64,000 bases of DNA from JBCCEJ01 sp039030335 (GTDB taxonomy: Bacteria > Pseudomonadota > Gammaproteobacteria > HK1). Where the stretch lies: positions 47,255-111,254 of the forward strand of contig JBCCEJ010000010.1 of NCBI GenBank assembly GCA_039030335.1. Reading direction: 5' to 3'. Both the position numbers and the translations under genes were made by a program. Below are positions 17,313 through 26,025 of this stretch, one piece after another (positions within the stretch are counted from its first letter, which is position 1; each line of letters starts with the position of its first letter). Below the pieces are notes generated by a model. That model did no database searches and was not told the origin of the DNA. It saw nothing but the letters and a program-made list of their open reading frames with translations.

Positions 17313-18614
17313 GTGAAAGGCCTCAGCAACCAATCGCTCGGCAAGTACGAGCTGCGCCAGGAAATTGGCCACGGTTCCATGGGCACCGTGTATCTCGCGA
17401 TCGACACTTTCAGCGGCCAGCGTTATGCCATCAAGGTCGCAAATCCGGATTCATCGAAGCCCGAAAAGCTCGCGAGGCGCCATCGAAAACTCTTCTTCAA
17501 CGAAGCGCGCGCGGCAGGACTGCTGCGTCATCCCAACATCGTTGGCGTGCAGGATGCCGGTGTTGAAGATGGGGTGCGCTATATCGTCATGGAGTTCGTG
17601 CCAAAGCACGAAACGCTCGCCGACTACTGCATGCCGGAGACGCTGCTGCCAGTCGAACATGTCGTCGAGATCATGTTGAAGTGTGCGATCGCGTTCGACT
17701 ATGCGCACCGCAAGGGCGTCGTACACCGGGATATCAAGCCGAAGAACATCCTGCTGACCAGCGAACACGAGGTGAAGGTTGCCGACTTCGGCATCGCGCT
17801 CATCACGCAGGCGGAACAGGCCGAAGACACCCAGGTGCACGGTTATCTCGGCTCGCCGCTTTACATGTCGCCGGAACAGGCGCGCGGCGAGTCGATCAGC
17901 AATCAGGCCGATATCTTTTGTATCGGTGTTGTGCTCTACGAACTGCTGACCGGCCGTCATCCGTTCGCCGCCGAAACGCTGCCGGCCATCTCACACCGGA
18001 TCACGCATGAAGCCCACGTGCCGGTTCAGGCGATGCGCCCGGAACTGCCGGAGATCTTTGCCCAGATCGTCGACCGCACGCTCAAGAAACACCCGGCCGG
18101 CCGCTACGCCACCGCGCTCGACCTCGCCGGCGACCTCGGCCTCATCTATGACCATATCCAGGTTCAGAACGACGATCTGACCGGACGGGAGAAATACAGC
18201 CGGGCCGCCAAGCTGTCGTTCTTCGGGGACTTCGCAGAAAACGAAATCTGGGAAGTCATCAACGCCAGTCTCTGGCAGGACTTCGGCGATGGCGAAGAGA
18301 TCATCGCAGCGGGCGAAGACGTGACGTCTTTCTTCGTACTGGTATCGGGCTCGGTCAATATCCGCCGTAATGACAAGGACGTAGACCGGCTCGAAGCGGG
18401 CGCGTGTTTTGGTGAGGTCGGCTACATTACGAAGCGAAGCCGTTCAGCGAGCGTTGTCGCAGCCGAGGCGGTAACCGTCATGAAAGTGCGCGCAACGCTC
18501 ATCGAACGCACCACTCAAGGGTGCCAGCTGCAGGTTCACCGCGCGTTCATGAGCACGATGGCCGACCGGCTCGAACGCGCAACCGAGATCATTGCCGAAT
18601 GGGACGTCGGCTGA
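17313..18614 (+). CDS. Serine/threonine protein kinase with C-terminal cyclic-nucleotide-binding domain
   Basis: A 433-residue Hanks-type kinase fused to a cNMP-binding domain. Kinase features: glycine loop IGHGSMGTVYLA (19-29), Lys41 in AIKV, Glu64 in NEARAAGLL, catalytic loop VVHRDIKPKNILL (Asp140), ADFGIA (Asp158), and SPEQARGE. All catalytic residues are present. The C-terminal part (about 310-425) has FGDGEEIIAAGEDVTSFFVLVSG and a phosphate-binding-cassette-like GACFGEVGYITKRSRSASVVA, with the Glu and Arg that normally bind the cyclic-nucleotide ribose and phosphate. No transmembrane helix is seen, so it is cytosolic. It converges on a membrane nucleotide cyclase 31 bp away, which suggests that cyclase output regulates the kinase. 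GTG start. Confidence 0.93.
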   Translation: MKGLSNQSLGKYELRQEIGHGSMGTVYLAIDTFSGQRYAIKVANPDSSKPEKLARRHRKLFFNEARAAGLLRHPNIVGVQDAGVEDGVRYIVMEFVPKHETLADYCMPETLLPVEHVVEIMLKCAIAFDYAHRKGVVHRDIKPKNILLTSEHEVKVADFGIALITQAEQAEDTQVHGYLGSPLYMSPEQARGESISNQADIFCIGVVLYELLTGRHPFAAETLPAISHRITHEAHVPVQAMRPELPEIFAQIVDRTLKKHPAGRYATALDLAGDLGLIYDHIQVQNDDLTGREKYSRAAKLSFFGDFAENEIWEVINASLWQDFGDGEEIIAAGEDVTSFFVLVSGSVNIRRNDKDVDRLEAGACFGEVGYITKRSRSASVVAAEAVTVMKVRATLIERTTQGCQLQVHRAFMSTMADRLERATEIIAEWDVG

Positions 18615-18645
18615 CACCGACACTTCGGGACATCGGCTTACAACG

Positions 18646-20058
18646 TCAGACCGTGGTCGCGCCCGCGTGGGCCACCGTAAGCACTTCAACCGCCTCGCCA
18701 AGGCCACGCACCGGCACGCTGCCGATCGTCTGGAAGTGCACATCCGGCGTCGCCTCCGCTACCGCCGCGCTTACCAGCAGATGCGTGCCGTGTTCTTTGT
18801 TCATCGCTTCGAGACGCGCGGCCAGGTTGACGGTGTCGCCGTGCACCGTATAGCTCTCACGGCCCGCTCCGCCGACGCTGCCAGCCACCACCGGCCCGAG
18901 CGCGATACCTGCGCGGATCGAGAGTTGCTCTCCCGCGAACGTGCGCGCATTGACCGCATCCGCGGCCTCCAGCGCCGCTTCCACCGCGTGCCGGGCGTGG
19001 TCCGGATCGTCGAGCGGTACGTTGAACGTCGCCAGCACCGCATCGCCCTGAAACTGCGTGATGATGCCGCCCCGCTCGCTGATGATGCGGCTCACCACGT
19101 CGAAGTACTCGTTCAGCACGCCCATCGTTCCCGTCGGGCCGACGCGCTCGGTCATCGCCGTGAAACCCGCCAGATCGATGAACAGGATCGACGCTTCACG
19201 CTCCACTGGCGCCAGCGCGCCACGGTCTGCGATCAACGCTTCGGTGATGACCGGCGGCACGTAGCGCCCGAACAGCTGACTCACCTCGGCCCGCTCGCGT
19301 TCGGCGACAATCTGCTGCCTGACGATAGTGCGCGCCCTTGCCATCACGAGCGCAATGAGCACCGCGACCACCACAAAGGCAACTGCCTCCTGCACGCGGC
19401 TGCCCTGCCCGCCGAAGTTGGCGTTTAAGAACAGCGCGTCGAACTGTTCGCGCGTCGGATTGGTCGGCAGGTCTACCCAGTTGATCACGTCCGGCATGTC
19501 TTGCACCACCCAGAAATAGCCGCCGAGCCACACTGCCGCACCGACGCAGCCCGTCCACAAGACCAGACCTGGAGAGAAACTGAACGCCGCGATGCCGAGC
19601 AGAACGAAGTAGAACGGAAAGTTGGGATTCCGGTACGACACCACCTGCGGCAAATCGAGCCCGGGATACATCGGCTGCGTGACGACAAGCGACGTCAGTA
19701 CCAACAGATCGACGGTGATGAAGAAATACTTGACCCAAGCGCGGTCAAGGCGTGAACCGATGAGCGCGTAGTGAACAATGCCCAGTACTGCGAATGCACC
19801 GAGCAAGCCAAGAAAACCCGCCGCCCGCTCGGGCTCGAAACTGCGCGAGACGCCGAACCAGAGCGCCATCAGTACCAGCGCGACCAGCCGGCCGATGATA
19901 GCGAGGCGCAATCCCTGTTCTTCCGCCCGCTTGAACGTCACGTCGAGCGACGCATCTGCAGAGCGGGCCTCGCCGGTTTGATCTGAATGTATCACCGCAC
20001 CGGAATCCTCAACTGCCGTCGGTTGCCGCATTCTTCTGGCGTCCTGGGCTGGCGCCAT
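18646..20058 (-). CDS. Membrane-bound class III adenylate/guanylate cyclase
   Basis: A 470-residue protein with about six predicted transmembrane helices in residues 45-260, followed by a cytosolic class III cyclase domain. Metal-binding Asp residues are present in ILFIDLAGFTAMTE and TQFQGDAVLATFN, and the transition-state Asn/Arg in HGDTVNLAARLEAMN. The position that is Lys in canonical adenylate cyclases (K-F-x-G-D) is Gln here (Q-F-Q-G-D), a variant found in many bacterial homologues, so ATP specificity should be tested. The first 30 or so residues are hydrophilic and the start is uncertain. The gene converges on a cyclic-nucleotide-binding kinase, forming a likely producer-effector pair. 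Confidence 0.92.
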   Translation of the reverse strand: MAPAQDARRMRQPTAVEDSGAVIHSDQTGEARSADASLDVTFKRAEEQGLRLAIIGRLVALVLMALWFGVSRSFEPERAAGFLGLLGAFAVLGIVHYALIGSRLDRAWVKYFFITVDLLVLTSLVVTQPMYPGLDLPQVVSYRNPNFPFYFVLLGIAAFSFSPGLVLWTGCVGAAVWLGGYFWVVQDMPDVINWVDLPTNPTREQFDALFLNANFGGQGSRVQEAVAFVVVAVLIALVMARARTIVRQQIVAERERAEVSQLFGRYVPPVITEALIADRGALAPVEREASILFIDLAGFTAMTERVGPTGTMGVLNEYFDVVSRIISERGGIITQFQGDAVLATFNVPLDDPDHARHAVEAALEAADAVNARTFAGEQLSIRAGIALGPVVAGSVGGAGRESYTVHGDTVNLAARLEAMNKEHGTHLLVSAAVAEATPDVHFQTIGSVPVRGLGEAVEVLTVAHAGATTV

Positions 20059-20188
20059 CGAGGTTGCGCGCCCGGACCGATCATGTCACGACTGAGAGTG
20101 ACGATTGGCAATTGGGTTCCTCGGCTTGCGAAGTCGTGTTGTCGGCACGCCAACGCAAATAGCCGCGCGAACGAGGGTTGAGAACGAC

Positions 20189-21079
20189 GTGAAGATCCCG
20201 GCCATCACCCTGCTTGGCTGCGATTCGCCCATGGCCGGGGCGGTGCTGCATTCCCTATTGGAGGCCGAGCTGCCATTGGCGGAAGTTCTGATCGCGGCGC
20301 CGCCGCCAGAACCGCCGTCAGCGCATTCCCTCCCTGTAGCGCGCCTCGACGAACTGGCGGGCGGCGCAAAGGACGCAGGCATCTGCGTTCGTTACTGCGG
20401 CGCAGATTCAGTCCCTGCGATACACCGGGCGCTGGAAGGTGGATGTGAGCTTCTGCTGGTCGCTTGCCTGCGCACCATTTTGACTTCCGAGATCATCGGC
20501 CTGGCGCGCGAATGCGTCTTGAACGTGCATCCGTCGAAGTTACCGGCGTTCAGGGGACCCGCGCCCATGTTCTGGCAACTGCGCGACGGCTTACGCGAAA
20601 CCGCGGTATCGGTGCATGCCGTGACGACACGCATAGACGCAGGCGCGGTGTTGGCTCACGCGCCGGTCGCATTGCCTGATGACATTCACGAGCTAGCCGC
20701 CGAGGCTCTCGCCGGCGCCGCGGCCGGTGAGGCCCTGCGAAACGCGCTGTCGGACTGGCCTGAACTCCAATGGCGCACACAAGATGAAACGGCGGCCACC
20801 TATCAGCGTCAGCCCGGCCCGGAGGATTTCCGCATCGATGCGCAGACCTGGACGGCGGAGCGCGCCTATCGGTTCATGCGCGCAACCACCTGGCGGCGGC
20901 AGCCGTATCCGATCCACGGATCTGGTTGGAGCGCGATTGCGACCCACCCGCTGCACGTGGTTGAAACTCGCGAAGGTGGCGAGCATGCGGCGCCCCGACA
21001 GTTGGATGCGCGTACGCTCGAACTGCCGTTTTCGGAGGGTTTGCTGGCGGCTAGAGGCTATTGGCTGGACGGGGGTTGA
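20189..21079 (+). CDS. Formyltransferase-fold protein (methionyl-tRNA formyltransferase-like)
   Basis: A 296-residue protein of the formyl_trans_N superfamily (Fmt, ArnA, PurN). Seen: an N-terminal Rossmann-like strand (PAITLLGCDSPMAGAVLHSL), then NVHPSKLPAFRGPAPMFW, which carries the His-Pro-Ser-x-Leu-Pro-x-x-R-G-P-x-P signature with the catalytic His, and VHAVTTRIDAGAVLAHAP, which supplies the catalytic Asp (D-x-G). The C-terminal region is only loosely Fmt-like. A genuine Fmt usually sits beside def; def is 5 kb away here and this protein lacks several tRNA-binding features, so it may formylate a sugar or small molecule. GTG at 20189 has a GAGGG upstream and is preferred over 20105. Confidence 0.75.
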   Translation: MKIPAITLLGCDSPMAGAVLHSLLEAELPLAEVLIAAPPPEPPSAHSLPVARLDELAGGAKDAGICVRYCGADSVPAIHRALEGGCELLLVACLRTILTSEIIGLARECVLNVHPSKLPAFRGPAPMFWQLRDGLRETAVSVHAVTTRIDAGAVLAHAPVALPDDIHELAAEALAGAAAGEALRNALSDWPELQWRTQDETAATYQRQPGPEDFRIDAQTWTAERAYRFMRATTWRRQPYPIHGSGWSAIATHPLHVVETREGGEHAAPRQLDARTLELPFSEGLLAARGYWLDGG

Positions 21080-21143
21080 AGGCGCGCGGAGGACAGCCTG
21101 TACTCCGGTAATCCCCCATTTCTAATCGGCTTGAGAAGTGGAG

Positions 21144-21950
21144 TCAGGCCGCCATCGCCAATCTCTGTTTCGGGGTGAACCCTCGCAGGGCCGTGTTCGG
21201 CCGTTCGTTGTTGTACGTCCAGAGCCATCGTGTCGCATAGTCCTGAACCCGTTGGATGGATTCGAACAGATACCGCGCGAGCCAGTCCTAGCGCACGGTT
21301 CGGCTGTATCGCTCGACATAGCCGTTTTAGTGTGGCGTGCCCGGTTGAATGTACTCCAGGCGAATCCCACGCCGATCTGCCCAGTTCATCAATGCGCCGC
21401 TGATGTATTCGGGGCCTTTGTCGCACCGAAGAATCTGTGGCACGCCGCGCCACTCGATCAATTGCTCGAGGACACGGATGACCCGTGCAGACGGCAACGA
21501 GAAGTCTGCCTCGATGGCCAGACCTTCGCGGTTGAAGTCGTCGAGCACTTTAAACAACCGGAAGCTACGTCCATCCGCAAGACTGTCGTGCATGAAGTCC
21601 ATCGACCGGGTATTGTTGACACCCCCAGGCACCGACAGCGGTTCGGATTTTTCTCTTACCGGACGATTCTTCGGCTTAATGCGCAGGCTCAGCTCCAGTT
21701 CGCGATATGTTCGATACACGCGCTTGTGATTGAAGCCAAAGCCCTTGACGTTGCGAAGGTAAAGAAAACACAGCCGAATCCCCAATTGCGTTGATTGTGC
21801 GTCAGCCTGACCAGCCAATCGGCAATTAGCGCATTGTCATCGGACAGCTTCGGCTGGTACCGATAGCACGTCTCACTGATGCTAAACGCCCGACATGCCA
21901 CACGAACACTGGTGGCATGGGCCGCTCGCGCTTTCTTGGCCATCTCGGGC
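21144..21950 (-). pseudogene. IS3-family transposase OrfB (integrase core), inactivated
   Basis: The rve/DDE integrase core is recognisable: NHKRVYRTYRELELSLRIKPKNR, then SMDFMHDSLADGR (first Asp), VLDDFNREGLAIEADFSLPS, and LRCDKGPEYISGALMNWA (second Asp). The catalytic Glu region (GYVERYSRTVR) lies after an in-frame TAA at 21327-21329, where relatives have Gln after PGTPH. A second in-frame stop (TAG, 21288-21290) follows. Near 21780 the frame shifts between the N-terminal part (SISETCYRYQPKLSDDNALI) and the core. The original end (KQRLAMAA then TGA at 21144) is still readable. At least two nonsense mutations and one frameshift make it inactive. Confidence 0.88.
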
Positions 21951-21951
21951 C

Positions 21952-22230
21952 GGCAAGATGGCCGCAGTACTTTCCCTTGAGCGCTTCCGTTCGGATCTCA
22001 GACACCAGACGTTCCTCGGCGTACATCTGCTTCAAACGCCGGTTCTCTTCTTCCAGCTCCTTGAGCCGGGCCATCAGAGATGCTTCCATGCCGCAGTACT
22101 TCGAGTGCGACTTTTAGAACGTGGCGCCGCTCATAACGTGTTCACGGCAGAGATCTGGCACGGGCGTGCCGGCCTCGGCCTGCTTCAGGATGCTGAGGGC
22201 CTGAGCGTCGGTTAATCGGGGATTCTTCAT
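21952..22230 (-). pseudogene. IS3-family transposase OrfA, inactivated
   Basis: Starts at ATG 22230 with an HTH_Tnp_1-like segment (MKNPRLTDAQALSILKQAEA) but meets a TAA at 22114-22116 after SGATF, where active relatives have Tyr-Lys. The frame continues with the coiled-coil leucine-zipper part ARLKELEEENRRLKQMYAEE and ends as RTEALKGKY at the usual OrfA/OrfB junction. The arrangement is that of the IS51/IS407-like branch of IS3. It is nonfunctional as read. Confidence 0.85.
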
Positions 22231-22334
22231 GCGGAATCTCTTTCGTTCACATGCCGAGAAAATTCCACTTCTGAACAGCGCTGCTTTTCGGGGGGATTAC
22301 CCGAGTGGTTTGTTACAGCCTGGTGCGCTGACGG

Positions 22335-25300
22335 TCACTTGGTCAAATTGAGCAGGTCCTGGGCGGACCGCAGATCTTCAGTGTCAAAGCCCTCTTCGAA
22401 GGATTCATAGATCGGAGTCAGTACCTCGCTTGCCAGTTGTCGCTCTCCTCGCTGGGTCAGAAGCCGAGCCAGACTCGTCGCGGCTCGAAGTTCCAGGGAC
22501 CGTGCCCCTACCGCTCTGCTGATCTGAATCGCTTCGCGAAATCTCATCTCAGCTTTTGCGAGATCTGGGCTATCGGCAATGAGCAATGCTTCGCCAACGA
22601 GCCGATGCAGTTCTGGCTGCAGGGCCGTCTGTGAAGAGTCGGCAGCGATTTGCAGCCCGTCGCTGAGACACCTGCACGCATCCTCGAAACTCCCGCGGCG
22701 GATATATGCAGCCCCAAGTGTTCCAAGCATCTCCGGCACAAAGGCTATTGTGCCGCCGCGTCTCCATTCTGAGATTGGGTTGCCGATATCAGCCGGTTGT
22801 GTGGTGCTAATGCCCAAATCCAGGTTAGCAGCATGCAACAAGTGCAACCCGACCCAGCGATGCTGGACATTGCCTTGCTGGTCGCAGTGCGCAATTAACC
22901 GCTCCGAGTACTCGTGAACACGGGCTGGCTCTTGACGAAGGTGATGGAGTTGAGCGCAATACTCAAGCGCATTGGTCAACGTCATTGCGTGTTTCGACTG
23001 TTCTGCTAACTGCAGCGCTTGATCCATCCTTGACACCGACTGGGTCGGATAGCCGAGATACCACAGAGCCAACGCATCCCTGGCGGCACACATCATCCCC
23101 AGGTCAATGCCGTAGCGAACAGTCAACTCACCGTGCTCTTGAGGACGATACAGATCCGCCCCTCGTGCCAGTTCCGTGTGCGCACGCTCAAGCGAGCCAC
23201 TCAGATATAGGCTGATTCCAAGAACTGTCTGCGCTGCAAGCTGCTGTTCGGAGTTCTTGCTGACATTCGCATCGTGGCGAAGTGATTCGCCGATCGCAAT
23301 GGCAGCATCGTAATCACCGCGCGCATTGTGAATTCGAGCCCTGGTCCATCTAATGAGGAAGGTCTCCTCTGGCGTTCCAACGAAGCCCGCTAACTCATCG
23401 GCCCGCTCATAGTTCGCGACGACTCGTTGCGCTCCAAAGCCATCTATTGCTTGGAGTGCAGGCCCGAGAAGTGCCCGCAGCGTGAACTCCCGCCTGTCCT
23501 GGCCCTCTAGATCTGAGCGGCCACAGAGGAGGTCTAGAGCGGTTGATAGGTGCTGTATCGCTTCCACATTGGCTGAACGCTGCAATGCATGCTCGCCGGC
23601 GCGCTGGTAGTCATTGATCGCGCTTTCGTACGCGCCGGCTTCCCTCCAATGATGCGCCCTCAACTCAATCTCAGTCTGGTTGATGTCCGCCAGGCACAGT
23701 GCAACTCGTTCATGTAGTGCGCTTCTCGCGGTTCGCAATAGTGAAGCGTACGCAGCATCTCGAATGAGCGCGTGCTTGAAGCGGCATTCCGCATCAGGCA
23801 GTTCGCCACGAATGGTCATCAGATCATTCTCAACCAAACTCGCCAACCCTTGACGTATGTCGTCGGGTTCACGTTCGAGGACGGCTTCCAGAACCTCATA
23901 GCGAAAATCTCTTCCTAGCACCGAGGCGACCTGCGCGACTTGCTTAGCAAGCGGATCGCGGTCGAGCCGCGACAACAGCGCGTCATGAAGGGTCGCGGGT
24001 AGCGAGGTTCGGACACCATCCGCCTCAGGCTCGTCCACAGTAGCGTGGGTAAGCTCCTCAATGAATAACGGTATGCCGTCTGCACGACCCAGCAAGACGT
24101 CCACCGCATCCTTCTCGAGGGCAACTCCGTCTTGGAGGATGGCTCGTAGCAGATTCTGGGATTCACGTAAGCCTAATCTGCTGAGCGTCAGGAGCGTTGT
24201 TGAAGGCGCGCCCGCCCATGGAATCTCGAACTCGGGTCGGAAGGTGAATACACCCAAAACCCTTGTATCTTCCAGTTCTGCCAAGACCTGCTCGATAACC
24301 TCCAGTGTCGAAGGGTCGGCCCAATGGAGATCCTCAAAGACGAGCAGCAGTGGGTAGCGCTTTGCGTGTCCTCGAAGCTGCCTGACCAATGCGGCTTTAA
24401 CACGTTCTCTTAGTGCTCGGGGGGCTAGGTTGCCGAACTTGTCAGCGCTTGTCTGCGGGCGGGCAAGCCCCAGCAACTCAGCCAGTGCCGCCGAGTCATC
24501 GTCGGTACAGCCAACCTGTTCGAGTGACGCCGATAGACGTCGATAGTTCTCAGCGTTGCCATGAATTGGAGTGAGATTCGCAGAGTCCTTTAGCTGGGCC
24601 GCGAACGGATACAGCGGGCTGTTGGTGTGATGCGGTGAACACTGGAGTAGAAGTTGCTCATGTTCATTCGGTGGGAGTTGCTTGTGTAGCTCTTGAACTA
24701 GACGAGACTTCCCGATTCCAGCTTCTCCGCATAGGAAGATGGCATGGCCTTCACGGTCTAGGATTGCTTTCCAGCGCCTTTGCAGAAGAGCTAGTTCTTC
24801 TATCCGTCCGACAAGCGCTGTCGAGTATCTTCCACGTGTCGCTTTGAATCGGCTCTCCACTCGAAGCTCCGAGTCAACGCGCCACAATTCGATGGGGTCG
24901 TCAAAGCCCTTCAGATTAAACAGCCCCATGGAGGCGAAGCGGAAGAGTCTCTCGGTCAGACTTCGCGTGGAAGAAGCAACGGCGACAGACCCTGGGACGG
25001 CCGAAGACTCGACACGGGCTGCGAGATTCGGCGTTTCTCCGACTGCAGCCATTTCTTGCGCTTGACCCGTCCCAATGAGGTCGCCGACGACGACTGGACC
25101 CGTCGCTATGCCAACACGTGCTTCCAGCGTCAGACTTGTGCGTGTCAGCGCCTCTATGTTGATGCCAGATACAGCCTGTGTAAGTGCAAGCCCGGCTCGA
25201 ATTGCCCGCTCAGCGTCGTCCTCGTGGGCCCTGGGGTAGCCGAAATAGGCTAGTACACCATCACCCATATACCTCGCCACAACACCCCCGAACTGCTCGA

Positions 25301-25691
25301 TGGTTGTCGCTGCAACCTCTTGGTAGGCCCGATTAAGGGCACGGAGGTCTTCGATGTCCAGACGTCTCGACAGTTCAGTTGAGCCGACAAGGTCAGCGAA
25401 CATGACGGTCAGCTGGCGTCTTTCCGCACGCTCTGCTGATGAATTGCCAACGCTGTTCGACACATCCTCAGCTTCGCCAGCGCTGCTCACATTGCGCCGG
25501 TTTGCCTCCGATTCATGCTTAGCCGCAGCCTTGAGCAACGTGATTCGATGCCCCGCTGCCTTTACGCCCATCTCCCGCAGGATCTCGTGGTCAAGATCCT
25601 CTAGGTGAGACAGCTCGATCGCATTCTCTTCGAATACGTCGGCGTATTGGCCAAGTTGTAGGGAATTCAGCCAGGATCGAACTGCGCTCAT
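22335..25691 (-). CDS. SAM-domain adenylate/guanylate cyclase with AAA ATPase and TPR repeats
   Basis: A 1118-residue signalling protein. Residues 1-60 resemble a SAM domain (WLNSLQLGQYADVFEENAI, then MGVKAAGHRITLLKA). About 90-270 is a class III cyclase domain: TVMFADLVGSTELS and VARYMGDGVLAYFGYP supply the two metal Asps, and GETPNLAARVES holds the Asn/Arg; the usual Lys before x-G-D is Arg. About 290-640 is a predicted ATPase with Walker A FLCGEAGIGKSRL and Walker B LLLVFEDLHWAD. The rest is TPR-like helical repeats. This architecture is widespread in proteobacteria but its signals are mostly unknown. Base composition looks visibly more AT-rich than in neighbours, and it lies between a dead IS and a dead recombinase, suggesting horizontal acquisition. 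Confidence 0.92.
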   Translation of the reverse strand: MSAVRSWLNSLQLGQYADVFEENAIELSHLEDLDHEILREMGVKAAGHRITLLKAAAKHESEANRRNVSSAGEAEDVSNSVGNSSAERAERRQLTVMFADLVGSTELSRRLDIEDLRALNRAYQEVAATTIEQFGGVVARYMGDGVLAYFGYPRAHEDDAERAIRAGLALTQAVSGINIEALTRTSLTLEARVGIATGPVVVGDLIGTGQAQEMAAVGETPNLAARVESSAVPGSVAVASSTRSLTERLFRFASMGLFNLKGFDDPIELWRVDSELRVESRFKATRGRYSTALVGRIEELALLQRRWKAILDREGHAIFLCGEAGIGKSRLVQELHKQLPPNEHEQLLLQCSPHHTNSPLYPFAAQLKDSANLTPIHGNAENYRRLSASLEQVGCTDDDSAALAELLGLARPQTSADKFGNLAPRALRERVKAALVRQLRGHAKRYPLLLVFEDLHWADPSTLEVIEQVLAELEDTRVLGVFTFRPEFEIPWAGAPSTTLLTLSRLGLRESQNLLRAILQDGVALEKDAVDVLLGRADGIPLFIEELTHATVDEPEADGVRTSLPATLHDALLSRLDRDPLAKQVAQVASVLGRDFRYEVLEAVLEREPDDIRQGLASLVENDLMTIRGELPDAECRFKHALIRDAAYASLLRTARSALHERVALCLADINQTEIELRAHHWREAGAYESAINDYQRAGEHALQRSANVEAIQHLSTALDLLCGRSDLEGQDRREFTLRALLGPALQAIDGFGAQRVVANYERADELAGFVGTPEETFLIRWTRARIHNARGDYDAAIAIGESLRHDANVSKNSEQQLAAQTVLGISLYLSGSLERAHTELARGADLYRPQEHGELTVRYGIDLGMMCAARDALALWYLGYPTQSVSRMDQALQLAEQSKHAMTLTNALEYCAQLHHLRQEPARVHEYSERLIAHCDQQGNVQHRWVGLHLLHAANLDLGISTTQPADIGNPISEWRRGGTIAFVPEMLGTLGAAYIRRGSFEDACRCLSDGLQIAADSSQTALQPELHRLVGEALLIADSPDLAKAEMRFREAIQISRAVGARSLELRAATSLARLLTQRGERQLASEVLTPIYESFEEGFDTEDLRSAQDLLNLTK

Positions 25692-26025
25692 ACCGACACT
25701 CTACCCGAGCAACCTTTCCGCGGAGAAGACCAGTCGTTCCGCGCTTCCTGACGAAACTTACATTCCCGAAGAAAAACGGAACAAGAATCCACGGCAGCTT
25801 GTGGCTAACAGCGGACGCCGTGCTGACTGCACTAATTCGTCCCAAAAGCGGTCAAGCAATCTCTCGCAAACGGTCGTTTACGAGAGACTCGCCCAGCCAA
25901 CCGGTTTTAGCCGTCCGCAGTCTCTTATAGTTATCTCTCGCAATAGCCCCTTTTAATTCGTCTGTCGTTTACGGATTGCGAGAGACTCGACGAAGAACGC
26001 CCGAACGAAGAAACCCGGCCAATCA
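25692..26025. repeat. Non-coding region with four copies of a TCTCTCGCAA motif (possible res-like site)
   Basis: No gene is seen here. The 10-mer TCTCTCGCAA occurs at 25860-25869 and 25934-25943 in direct orientation; TTACGAGAGA at 25878-25887 (one change) and TTGCGAGAGA at 25976-25985 are inverted copies. They form two dyads: 25861-25886 with 12-bp arms (one mismatch, 2-bp centre), and 25934-25944 with 25975-25985 with perfect 11-bp arms. GTCGTTTACG also repeats at 25873-25882 and 25964-25973. Paired dyads just upstream of a serine-recombinase remnant resemble a resolvase res site, but that identity is inference. Confidence 0.6.

Larger units (their letters stand above)
21102..22306 (-). mobile_element. 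Decayed IS3-family insertion sequence
   Basis: A remnant of about 1.2 kb bounded by imperfect inverted repeats: ACTCCGGTAATCCCCC at 21102-21117 and its near-complement at 22291-22306 (15 of 16 positions match). Inner copies of AGAAGTGGA also lie in inverted order near the ends. It contains an OrfA and an OrfB transposase, both inactivated. The 8-mer ACAGCCTG occurs at 21093-21100 and again at 22315-22322; IS3 elements make 3-5 bp duplications, so this may be coincidence or part of an older boundary. It sits between the formyltransferase gene and the large cyclase gene. Confidence 0.85.

Noticed and set aside
20189..21079. Canonical methionyl-tRNA formyltransferase (fmt)
   Set aside because: The catalytic motif fits, but the C-terminal domain is only loosely similar and it is not next to def; left as formyltransferase-like.
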